Assembly (NCBI GenBank): GCA_041477815.1
Contig: JBGOUV010000165.1
Span: forward strand, 1-14,333
Reading direction: 5' to 3'
Origin: JBGOUV01 sp041477815
GTDB lineage: Bacteria > Acidobacteriota > Terriglobia > Bryobacterales > JACQDG01
Length of the DNA: 14,333 bases
How positions within the stretch are numbered: the first letter of the stretch is position 1; the number at the start of each line of letters is the position of its first letter. The notes under the pieces are model-generated. The model was not told the DNA's origin, did no database searches, and saw only the letters and a list, made by a program, of their open reading frames with translations. The translations under genes and the position numbers were made by a program. This document shows positions 1-5,543 of the stretch, piece by piece.

Positions 1-610
1 CGGTAATGGTCATTTCGAGGAAGGTATGGCGGGCGGTGTCGCGCTGGCGCGCGGCTTGGGGGGGGGGAGTGGGGCCGTCGGAGAGCGTGTCGCCATGGCG
101 GAGCGGGTCGAGGGCGGCATCGTCGAGGAGGGTAGCGGTCTTGACCAGGTAGGTCTTGGGGATCTTGAACTTGGGATTGGTGAGACGCTCGCCGAACTGC
201 GTGTCGTTGGTGAGTAGTAGTAGGCCCGAGGTATCGAGGTCGAGACGGCCTACCGGGAAGACCCAGGGGGAGGCGTCGTCGAGGAGGTCGTAGACGGTGG
301 GACGCTTGTCGGGATCGTGACGGGTGGTGACGTAGCCGGTGGGTTTGTAGAGGAGCAGGTAGACGGGCGCGGAGGGGCGCAGCGGGCTACCGTCGAGGGT
401 GACGCGGTCCGCAGCGAGATGCACCCAGTGATCGGGGTCCTCGACGATGCGGCCGTTCACCCGGACGCGGCGCGCGTGGATGATGCGGCGGGCCTCGGTG
501 CGGGAGGCGACGCCGGACTTGGAGAGGACGCGTTCGAGGGTTTTAGACGGCCCCCCTCCTGCCGCCCGCCGTCCTTCGACATTCGGCTGGGCCGCCTTCC
601 GATGGCTCAT
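1..610 (-). CDS. RsuA/RluB-family rRNA pseudouridine synthase (3' end outside window)
   Basis: The product isomerises a specific uridine in 16S or 23S rRNA to pseudouridine in the cytoplasm. From ATG 610, an S4 RNA-binding domain spans residues about 22-60 (TLERVLSKSGVASRTEARR, then RVRVNGRIV). The catalytic domain follows with YLLLYKPTGYVTT and the signature PVGRLDLDTSGLLLLTND, in which Asp124 of GRLD is the expected catalytic residue. The frame stays open to the window edge, ending in TFLEMTIT, which precedes the EGRNRQVRRM block in this family. The first 21 residues do not resemble a normal family N-terminus. ATGs at 610, 622 and 628 are possible starts and none has a good ribosome site. 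Similarity to the stub at 1431-1577 stops near base 545, so the 5' end appears to have been exchanged. The family is secure; the RluB versus RluE/RluF/RsuA target is not. Confidence 0.85.
   Translation of the reverse strand, partial: MSHRKAAQPNVEGRRAAGGGPSKTLERVLSKSGVASRTEARRIIHARRVRVNGRIVEDPDHWVHLAADRVTLDGSPLRPSAPVYLLLYKPTGYVTTRHDPDKRPTVYDLLDDASPWVFPVGRLDLDTSGLLLLTNDTQFGERLTNPKFKIPKTYLVKTATLLDDAALDPLRHGDTLSDGPTPPPQAARQRDTARHTFLEMTIT
446..544. repeat. Left copy of a 99-bp imperfect direct repeat (S4-domain coding)
   Basis: This stretch aligns without gaps to 1458-1556, offset exactly 1012 bp, with about ten mismatches (roughly 90% identity). Both copies encode the S4-domain segment from KTLERVLSKSG to NGRI on the minus strand. 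Similarity ends abruptly at both sides. The two copies bracket the brnTA module. Confidence 0.85.
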
Positions 611-763
611 ATGGGCATTCATGAGCATGGTAACGTGGTTTGGCACTCGAGAACTATCTGGTGCAACCAGGATCGACTTGGACGTCCTGATTCACCGCTT
701 CCGCCTCCGTAGATCTCCGGCAGCCGTCCTGCAGGCCCACCCTTCCATCGTAGCGTGGTGGAA

Positions 764-1096
764 CTATCGAGCCCTCTCCATAACCGTACGCAGTATGCTG
801 TTGATCCGCGTCGAGTAACCCTTGCCGTACTGCATGAGCCAGTCGTAAACTTCCCGGTCGATGCGGGCGGCCACCAGCACCTTCGGAGTGCGGCGGAACT
901 GCGCCAGTTGCTCGTCGGTCAGGGGAGGGATGTCCGAGTAATCAATGTCGGAATCGTCTCCGGCAGCCTGCCGCTTCGCAATTCCGGACAGGACGGCCTT
1001 CTGCTCTTTACCCACGGGCTTGCTGAATATAGATTCGGCGCTCACGCTTATTAGCTTCGCGGGCCGAGATGATGCGGATGGTTTCTTCTTCGCCAT
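764..1096 (-). CDS. brnA: BrnA family antitoxin
   Basis: This 110-residue antitoxin neutralises the BrnT toxin and represses the shared promoter. After a flexible lysine/serine-rich start, it has the linker DSDIDYSDIPPLTDEQLAQF. The C-terminal ribbon-helix-helix DNA-binding part begins at VLVAARIDREVYDWLMQYG and runs through YSTRINSILRTVMERA, as expected for BrnA. The ATG at 1096 is preferred over 1102 and 1126 because GGAG lies 7 nt upstream of it. The gene overlaps the 3' end of brnT by 89 nt, and toxin-first order with overlap is normal for this family. Regulation is probably by autorepression through the palindrome at 1311-1325. Confidence 0.9.
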   Translation of the reverse strand: MAKKKPSASSRPAKLISVSAESIFSKPVGKEQKAVLSGIAKRQAAGDDSDIDYSDIPPLTDEQLAQFRRTPKVLVAARIDREVYDWLMQYGKGYSTRINSILRTVMERAR

Positions 1097-1307
1097 TTTC
1101 ATTCTCCATGCGATATACGTGAACAACCAGCAGCACCGCCCCCTCTACGGCTCCAATGGCGTGCCACCGCTGTTCGCCAGTCACGATGCGATCCTTGCGG
1201 AAGATTACGTGGGGATCATCGAAAACGAGTGCCGCACTCTCGAAAGCGATGCCACCGTGCTTCTGTTGGTTGATCCGGTTCTTTTCACTGTCCCATTCAA
1301 ATCGCAT
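1008..1307 (-). CDS. brnT: BrnT family toxin (RelE-fold ribonuclease)
   Basis: BrnT toxins are small RNases that block translation until bound by BrnA. The 99-residue protein starts MRFEWDSEKNRINQQKHG, the family's typical opening (FEWDxxKNxxNxxKHGxxFExA). It continues with VFDDPHVI and the C-terminal block IRIISAREANKRERRIY, also standard for the family. The frame is open upstream to 1391, but the start at 1307 matches the family N-terminus and sits immediately downstream of the promoter. Only three bases separate the ATG from the operator palindrome, so the mRNA may have a very short leader or none. No key residue appears to be missing, so the toxin is probably active. Confidence 0.93.
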   Translation of the reverse strand: MRFEWDSEKNRINQQKHGGIAFESAALVFDDPHVIFRKDRIVTGEQRWHAIGAVEGAVLLVVHVYRMENENGEEETIRIISAREANKRERRIYIQQARG

Positions 1308-1310
1308 CGC

Positions 1311-1325
1311 TATACAAAATGTATA
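1311..1325 (-). promoter_or_regulatory. Probable BrnA operator (palindrome)
   Basis: TATACAAAATGTATA is a perfect inverted repeat (TATACA, 3-nt spacer, TGTATA). It covers the predicted -10 element and ends three bases before the brnT start codon. BrnA antitoxins autorepress from palindromes at their own promoter, so this is the natural candidate site. Confidence 0.7.
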
Positions 1326-1346
1326 ACGTTCACAGTGGGAAGTCAA
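1318..1346 (-). promoter_or_regulatory. Sigma70-type promoter of brnTA
   Basis: On the minus strand TTGACT (1346-1341) is followed after exactly 17 nt by TACATT (1323-1318). The -35 element matches consensus at five of six positions and the spacing is ideal. The -10 element lies inside the palindrome, so repressor and RNA polymerase would compete for it. Confidence 0.65.
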
Positions 1347-1430
1347 CGGTTCTCCGCTCTCGTGCTGGCAGGGTCCAGGGCGATGATGCAATCCTCTACC
1401 AGATCACGAGCCGAGCCCGATCCCCCCTGT

Positions 1431-1577
1431 TCACAGACGGTGGCCGAAGTTTTCGCTGATGCGGCCGTTCACTCGGACGCGGCGGGCGTGGATGATGCGG
1501 CGGGTTTCGGTGCGGGAGGCCAAACCGGATTTGGAGAGGACACGCTCGAGGGTTTTGAGAGAGGCGCCTTTTACCAT
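1431..1577 (-). pseudogene. Truncated 5' stub of an RsuA/RluB pseudouridine synthase
   Basis: The 48-codon frame begins MVKGASLKTLERVLSKSG and continues through the S4 domain to RVRVNGRI. It then runs into unrelated SENFGHRL and a stop. Only the RNA-binding N-terminal third of the family is present; there is no catalytic domain. The matching part is about 90% identical in DNA to the intact gene at 446-544, but this copy has the more natural N-terminus. It reads like the displaced original 5' end of the synthase gene, or a leftover of a divergent second copy. As a 48-residue product it would lack enzymatic activity. Confidence 0.75.
1458..1556. repeat. Right copy of the 99-bp imperfect direct repeat
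   Basis: Partner of 446-544 at a constant 1012-bp offset, about 90% identical and gap-free. It is too diverged for a target-site duplication made by a recent insertion. Homologous exchange, or an element that carried its own version of the gene end, would fit better. Confidence 0.85.
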
Positions 1578-1589
1578 CCTGGAACCTAA

Positions 1590-1608
1590 GATTTTCTCAC
1601 GGAAAATC
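1590..1608. repeat. Short perfect hairpin
   Basis: GATTTTC, a 5-nt loop (TCACG) and GAAAATC form a perfect 7-bp stem. It lies 13 bp upstream of the stub's start codon. There is no T-run, so it is not an obvious terminator. Confidence 0.4.
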
Positions 1609-1632
1609 ACCTTCTCCGAGGAGCCCGTTTCC

Positions 1633-1654
1633 GGTCTATGAGAGGTCTATGAGA
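1633..1654. repeat. Perfect 11-bp tandem duplication
   Basis: GGTCTATGAGA occurs twice head to tail with no mismatch. It lies in the roughly 280-bp stretch between the S4 stub and the broken coiled-coil gene, where no credible gene was found. Confidence 0.6.
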
Positions 1655-1855
1655 GGGTTGATAGAGCGGTCCTATTATGGGACCATCGACTCATCCTCCA
1701 GTGCACGTTTTAAGGGCGGCGAAGTCTAAAGCTTGAAGAAACCGGCAACGAGAATGGTGCGACTGTTAACGGATCGTGGCCTAAGCTCCCCACCGAAAAG
1801 GGCCTCCATGAGTCTCCGGGCAACGATGTTGCGCCAAACGGGTTTTCCAAACACT

Positions 1856-2484
1856 CTAGCGTACGCTGATTTCGCACTTGCGATTGTTTGCATCAGACGT
1901 CTCGATCTTTGTTTCCCAGCGTCCATCCATCGGGAAACTGTTCGGAAAAACACTGGCTGCGACGCACTTGTTTCCTACGAGGCTGACCATCCGATCTCCC
2001 GTTTGTCTTTCAACGTGTATCATCAATTCGAGCGCGACGAGGCGTCTCGCGCCGTCCTCCAAACGTGCGATCTCCTTCTTGCGTGCCTCGAGATCGGTTT
2101 GTAGACCCGCGATTTGCACTCTCTGGCTTTCCACGATGCTGGATTGCGCCAACCGAACCTCCTCCTGCACCGACGACAGCGCCCCTTGCGCCCTCCCAAA
2201 CTCGTCCTGTGATCGACCGAGGTTCGTCTGGGCCTTTGCAATGTTATCCTGGATAACTTGGCTTTCGATCTGCTTTTTCAGTTGTTCCTTTGCGAGCGAC
2301 CTCTGTTCTTCCGCGCGGTCTTCAATTGCGTTTCCGCAACGTCCCTTTGTTTCGCGGCTGCAATCGTCAGTTGGTCACTCTTATCTAACAGCTTAAGCAG
2401 GCGGTCATTGTTGGAGAGCCCCGCGGCAACCACTAACAACTGAGATACCGCCTTCAGTCCAATACTCGCGTCTACTCGCGTCGA
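1856..2484 (-). pseudogene. Frame-broken coiled-coil protein gene, unrecognised
   Basis: Two overlapping minus-strand frames together read as one helical protein. Frame A (2484-2278) gives SIGLKAVSQLLVVAAGLSNN, then KQRDVAETQLKTA. Frame B (open from about 2374 to 1856) carries on with AEEQRSLAKEQLKKQIES, DNIAKAQTNLGRSQDEFGRA and LQTDLEARKKEIARLE, all strongly heptad-like. The join would be near 2310-2325. Frame A has no ATG, only a possible GTG at 2433. The C-terminal 45 residues have no coiled-coil pattern. No family was recognised. It is called a pseudogene because of the frame change and missing start, but a shorter frame-B gene starting at GTG 2170 cannot be excluded. Base composition is less GC-rich than in the flanking metabolic genes. 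Confidence 0.4.
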
Positions 2485-2496
2485 TCAACATGATCG
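2482..2496. repeat. Inverted repeat upstream of the coiled-coil gene
   Basis: CGATCA, 3 nt, TGATCG forms a perfect 6-bp inverted repeat at the 5' edge of the broken coiled-coil gene. It could be an old operator. Nothing else supports that role. Confidence 0.3.
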
Positions 2497-2543
2497 CTAA
2501 TGCTAGCACAGCCCACTCGACGGGTTAGAATGACGGCTCCCCA

Positions 2544-2562
2544 GGTAGTATTCGAACCTACC
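2544..2562 (-). other. Hairpin just after the gamma-glutamyltranspeptidase gene
   Basis: GGTAG, a 9-nt loop and CTACC form a 5-bp stem beginning two bases after the stop codon at 2565. The loop contains the palindrome TTCGAA. No U-run follows on the minus strand, so it may stabilise the mRNA end rather than terminate on its own. The TTCGAA loop resembles a tRNA T-arm, but no complete tRNA can be folded here. Confidence 0.35.
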
Positions 2563-2564
2563 GG

Positions 2565-4364
2565 TCACCACCCCAACGCATAGGACTTCTCCCGGCGCGG
2601 CGAGGCGGCGCCGAACATCACCTTGCGGGCGGCGTCATAGCGGATGGCGGTTTCGTCGCCCCCGGACCACTCGCCCTCCACCTTCACGATGTGGCCGCGG
2701 CGGGCGAGTTCTTCCAGGGTCTTGGCGTTGAAGCGTCCCTCGAAGCCGATTTCGCCGGGGGAGGCTTTGCGGGGGAAGAAGGAGCTGGGGAAGTGGGCGA
2801 TTTGGAAGTTGGGGGCGTCGATCGCTTCCTGGAGGTCCATCCCGAACTCAACGACGTTGAGGAAGAACTGGAGGTTGACTTGATCCTGCTCGTCGCCGCC
2901 GGGGGTACCGAAGACCAGGAAGGGGGCGCCATCTTTCAGGGCCAGGGAGGGGGTGAGGGTAGTGCGGGGGCGCTTGCGGGGCTCCAGGCGATTGGCTTTC
3001 GAGTCGTCCAGCCAGAAGATCTGGCCGCGGGTGGACAAAACGAACCCGAGTCCTTCGAGGATCGGAGAGGTGCGGAACCAGCCGCCCGAGGGCGTGGCCG
3101 AGAAAAGATTGCCGGCGGCGTCGGCGGCGCGGGTGCCAGTGGTGCCCTTTTCGCCGGGCCGGAAGTCGATCACCCGGGGCGGCGGGACGTGGCTGATCTT
3201 GACGCCTTCAAAGGGGAAGGGGTCGCCGGGACGCATTTCCATCGAGACCAGCCCCATGTCGATGAGCTTGCGGCGCTGGGCGGCGTAGTCCTTGGAGAGC
3301 AGGCCGTGGGACGGCACCTTAACGAAGTCGGGGTCGGCGTAGTATTGCTCGCGGTCGGCGTAGGCTAGCTTGCCGGCCTCGGCGAGGAGGTGCACGTAGT
3401 CGACGGAGTTGTGCTTGAGGGCCTTGAGGTCGTAGCCCTCCAGGAGGTTGAGCATCTCCAGGAGCACCGGGCCCTGGGACCAGAAGGGAAGCTTGTAGAC
3501 CTCGACGCCGCGATAGTTGACGTGGGCGGCATCACCGATCTGGCCCTGGTAGGTGGCCAGATCTTCTTCGGTGAACAGTCCGTTGGAGACGAAGTTGTTG
3601 GAGTCGCGCGATTTGAACTCGCGCTGGTAGCGCACGATTTCGCGGGCGATGTCACCCTTGTAGAAATAATCCCGGGCGGCGCGGAGGGCGGCGCTGCGAC
3701 CCTTGCGGCGGTTCTTGGCTTCGACGTCGAGGAGCCGCTGGAAAGTGCGGCCCAGGTCCTTTTGAACAAAGATGTCGCCGACGTCGGGGACTTTGCCGTT
3801 GGGTAAGAACACCTTGGCGGAGGAGGGCCATTCCTCACGGAGCCGCTTCTCGGTGGCTCGGATGGTGCCTCGGAAGCCGGGGTACATGGGGAAGCCGTCG
3901 CGGGCGAGTTCGAGGGCGGGCTGCATGACCTGGGCCAGGGTCATGGTGCCGAAGCGATCGAGGGCGAGGACCACGGCGTCCATAACGGCTGGCGTGGTGG
4001 CGGGCAGGAAGCCGTCCTCGGGGATCAGCTCAATGTTGTTCTTGTGAAACCACTCGATGGTGGCGGCCCGGGGAGCCACGCCCTGGCCACTGATGGCGTA
4101 AACCTTCTTGTCCTTGGCGGAATAGATGAGGATGGGGCACTCGCCGCCGAAGCCGAAGAGGTTGAATTCCAGGACGGACTGGGCCAGGACCTGGGCGACC
4201 CCGGCATCGATGGCGTTGCCGCCCTGTTCGATCATTTTGATACCGGCGCGGACGGCCAGGGGGTGTCCCGAGGCGGCCATCCCGTGGGTGCCCATAATGA
4301 CCGGGCGGGTGCCGGCGGATAGAGCCAGTGTGTATCCCAGGAGTAGCGCAAAGCGTGATTTCAT
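2565..4364 (-). CDS. Exported gamma-glutamyltranspeptidase-like Ntn hydrolase
   Basis: This 599-residue member of the GGT family would be made as a precursor and self-cleaved at a threonine. A signal peptide covers residues 1-18 (FALLLGYTLALSAG). Family landmarks follow: GMAASGHPLAVRAG (28-41), QGGNAIDAGVA (47-57) and FGFGGECPILIY (70-81). The self-cleavage block GTTGTRAADAAGN has Thr408 as the likely nucleophile, and FGTPGGD (485-491) forms part of the active site. Length is normal. The arginine of the REMAP block that holds the glutamyl carboxylate in true GGTs is replaced (ISGQGVAPRAA). The usual serine pair reads RPRTTLTPS. The substrate may therefore not be glutathione; an acylase or peptide amidohydrolase role is possible. 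GAGGGA lies about 7 nt upstream of the ATG. No operon partners were found. Confidence 0.88.
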   Translation of the reverse strand: MKSRFALLLGYTLALSAGTRPVIMGTHGMAASGHPLAVRAGIKMIEQGGNAIDAGVAQVLAQSVLEFNLFGFGGECPILIYSAKDKKVYAISGQGVAPRAATIEWFHKNNIELIPEDGFLPATTPAVMDAVVLALDRFGTMTLAQVMQPALELARDGFPMYPGFRGTIRATEKRLREEWPSSAKVFLPNGKVPDVGDIFVQKDLGRTFQRLLDVEAKNRRKGRSAALRAARDYFYKGDIAREIVRYQREFKSRDSNNFVSNGLFTEEDLATYQGQIGDAAHVNYRGVEVYKLPFWSQGPVLLEMLNLLEGYDLKALKHNSVDYVHLLAEAGKLAYADREQYYADPDFVKVPSHGLLSKDYAAQRRKLIDMGLVSMEMRPGDPFPFEGVKISHVPPPRVIDFRPGEKGTTGTRAADAAGNLFSATPSGGWFRTSPILEGLGFVLSTRGQIFWLDDSKANRLEPRKRPRTTLTPSLALKDGAPFLVFGTPGGDEQDQVNLQFFLNVVEFGMDLQEAIDAPNFQIAHFPSSFFPRKASPGEIGFEGRFNAKTLEELARRGHIVKVEGEWSGGDETAIRYDAARKVMFGAASPRREKSYALGW

Positions 4365-4410
4365 TCGCTTCCCTCAGTGTGGACTAACCCCGATAGTATC
4401 ATAGGGTGGC

Positions 4411-4430
4411 CGCCCGCCTCACTGCGGGCG
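4411..4430 (-). terminator. GC-rich hairpin over the toxin stop codon
   Basis: CGCCCGC, a 6-nt loop and GCGGGCG form a perfect 7-bp stem. It contains the stop codon of the ParE-like toxin (4419-4421). No U-run follows, so it is at best a weak or Rho-assisted terminator, or an element that protects the transcript end. Confidence 0.4.
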
Positions 4431-4730
4431 TGATCGATCCCAGAGTTTTCCCAGATCGCGCGCCCCATGGATAAATCCGAGGACGAAGATAATTTCTTTT
4501 CTGATTTCGAAGATGAGACGAAACTTTCTGACGAAAATCTCACGGACATCAGAGTGGTCGAGCTCGGGTACAACTCGGCCACGGCGCGAAAACTGCTTCA
4601 AGGAACGTGCTGCGTTCTGGGCTTCTCGAACGACCGCCGCGGCGTATCGGGGAGAATCCCGCGCGATGTAGGCAGCAGTGGCTTCTAGGTCCTCTAGCGC
4701 TGGCTCGGTCGAGACTACTCGCCGAGCCAT
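4419..4730 (-). CDS. ParE/RelE-family toxin
   Basis: This 103-residue type II toxin is paired with the antitoxin immediately upstream. It opens MARRVVSTEPALEDLEATAAYIARD, the usual ParE helix pair with YIARDSP. It then shows AAARSLKQF, RGRVVPEL and the C-terminal beta strands VREIFVRKFRLIFEI and IFVLGFIHGARDL, which are highly typical of the ParE/RelE fold. ParE members poison DNA gyrase and RelE members cut mRNA on ribosomes; sequence alone does not decide between them. The start at 4730 overlaps the antitoxin stop by 16 nt, so translation is probably coupled. Length is normal and no defect is visible. Confidence 0.88.
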   Translation of the reverse strand: MARRVVSTEPALEDLEATAAYIARDSPRYAAAVVREAQNAARSLKQFSRRGRVVPELDHSDVREIFVRKFRLIFEIRKEIIFVLGFIHGARDLGKLWDRSRPQ

Positions 4731-4903
4731 TTGGACAACCGGCGCTCAGCCTCTTCCTCGGTAAACACACGCTTTTCTTCTATGGCTCTCCGCCCGCACT
4801 CGACCTTCTCACGAACGTAGATGTGGTATTGGATATCTTCAAAAGAAGAATCGTCCGGCAGGGCCTCCAGCAGTTTGCGGACCTCTTCCTTGGCGGTAGC
4901 CAT
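4715..4903 (-). CDS. Antitoxin partner of the ParE/RelE toxin
   Basis: This 62-residue acidic protein begins MATAKEEVRKLLEALPDD and continues SSFEDIQYHIYVREKVECG, then EEKRVFTEEEAERRLSKWL. The pattern LPDDxxxEDIxYxxYVxxKxExGxxxxExxRVxxxEExxxRL is that of a common small antitoxin found beside ParE/RelE toxins. Start 4903 is preferred over 4963 because AGGAGG sits 5 nt upstream of it, a near-ideal ribosome site. It precedes and overlaps the toxin gene, which gives more antitoxin than toxin. The C-terminal part should wrap the toxin. A DNA-binding role is likely but no clear domain for it is visible. Confidence 0.82.
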   Translation of the reverse strand: MATAKEEVRKLLEALPDDSSFEDIQYHIYVREKVECGRRAIEEKRVFTEEEAERRLSKWLGE

Positions 4904-4933
4904 GGGAACCTCCTGGGATTCCTTCAAAACCAG

Positions 4934-4947
4934 TAAACCACAGTTTA
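4934..4947 (-). promoter_or_regulatory. Possible operator of the ParE-type module
   Basis: TAAACCACAGTTTA is a perfect 5-bp inverted repeat with a 4-nt spacer. The arms extend to CCA and TGG if one base is bulged out. It lies 31 bp upstream of the antitoxin start, where an autoregulatory site would be expected. Confidence 0.4.
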
Positions 4948-5052
4948 TGGGTGGCTGGCGCAATCAGGTCATGAGCTACTTTGACAGAATCAGGCTTCGC
5001 GGGATAGACTGGGCTGGGGGCCAACTTCAATCTTGGGAAGCAGTTTCCGCCC

Positions 5053-5235
5053 ATGCCAAGACCTGAGGATTTCGGCATTACCGATGAAGATTGGCACCGC
5101 AGCCAGCGCGTGAAGGACGGCTCGTTGGTGAGTCTGTTTTACTCAAGCTCAAAAGCCAAAGTGGACGCATACTATGCAGCGTTAAACGCATGGAAAGAGG
5201 CCTGTCGAGAGGTCGGCCAAGGCAGTCAGGATTGA
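5053..5235 (+). CDS. Small hypothetical protein, doubtful
   Basis: This 60-codon frame begins MPRPEDFGITDEDWHRSQR and continues LVSLFYSSSKAKVDAYYAAL and NAWKEACREVG. The middle would form two amphipathic helices. No family was recognised, and there is no strong ribosome site before the ATG (GGGAAG is too far away, about 14 nt). It is the only plausible frame in the stretch between the antitoxin module and the transposase remnant. It could be a real small gene or a chance ORF. Confidence 0.3.
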   Translation: MPRPEDFGITDEDWHRSQRVKDGSLVSLFYSSSKAKVDAYYAALNAWKEACREVGQGSQD

Positions 5236-5275
5236 CGCCCGTATTCGGTCCCGTTTCGTCCTTGCCACTTTTTAC

Positions 5276-5491
5276 CTACGCCGCCCTTTGGCCATCCCAT
5301 TCTTCGGCCTCGAGCAGGGCCACCAACTTCCCGACTCCACATGGCCGATTCGTCACCCCAGCAGCCAGGGCAGGGGTGATTCGTAGGGTCCAGTGGATCT
5401 CGATGAAGTTGTAGCAGAAGTAGTGCAGAGCGACCGCAGCGCATGGTTCTCAAGCTTCCGACTGAAGGCGTTCGTCAAACCGATTAAGCAT
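5276..5491 (-). pseudogene. C-terminal remnant of a DDE transposase
   Basis: Reading the minus strand through three frames gives MLNRF, then LTNAFSRKLENH, then AAVALHYFCYNFIEIHWTLR, ITPALAAGVTN and VGKLVALLEAEEW before a stop. This is the recognisable end of IS1-like DDE transposases from many environmental bacteria (RLTNAFSKKLENH, ALHFxYYNFxRxHxTLRxTPAMxAGV). At least two frameshifts separate the pieces, and the N-terminal catalytic part is absent. No terminal inverted repeat was seen. The fragment ends about 50 bp before the start of the sugar-oxidation operon, so an old insertion or deletion reshaped that promoter region. The exact IS family is uncertain. Confidence 0.7.
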
Positions 5492-5543
5492 ACCCCAGCC
5501 GACTTGGAGGCGTTGGTAGTAGCATGAAAGGCCGGAGGCGAAG

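Noticed and set aside
1345..1437. Short minus-strand frame reading SARDLVEDCIIALDPAST upstream of brnT
   Set aside because: It looks protein-like for about 25 residues but has no start, no ribosome site and no recognised family, and it ends inside the brnTA promoter.
2541..2570. T-arm-like hairpin with TTCGAA loop followed by CACCA on the plus strand
   Set aside because: The stem has a 9-nt loop instead of 7, and no acceptor, D or anticodon stem can be paired within 75 bp on either strand.
2691..3368. Plus-strand open frame antisense to the GGT-like gene
   Set aside because: Gly/Glu/Val-rich shadow with no ribosome site, while the opposite strand has a complete GGT family protein.
4381..4410. 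Promoter for the GGT-like gene with -10 TATGAT
   Set aside because: No acceptable -35 element at 16-18 nt; the upstream sequence is the GC-rich hairpin region.
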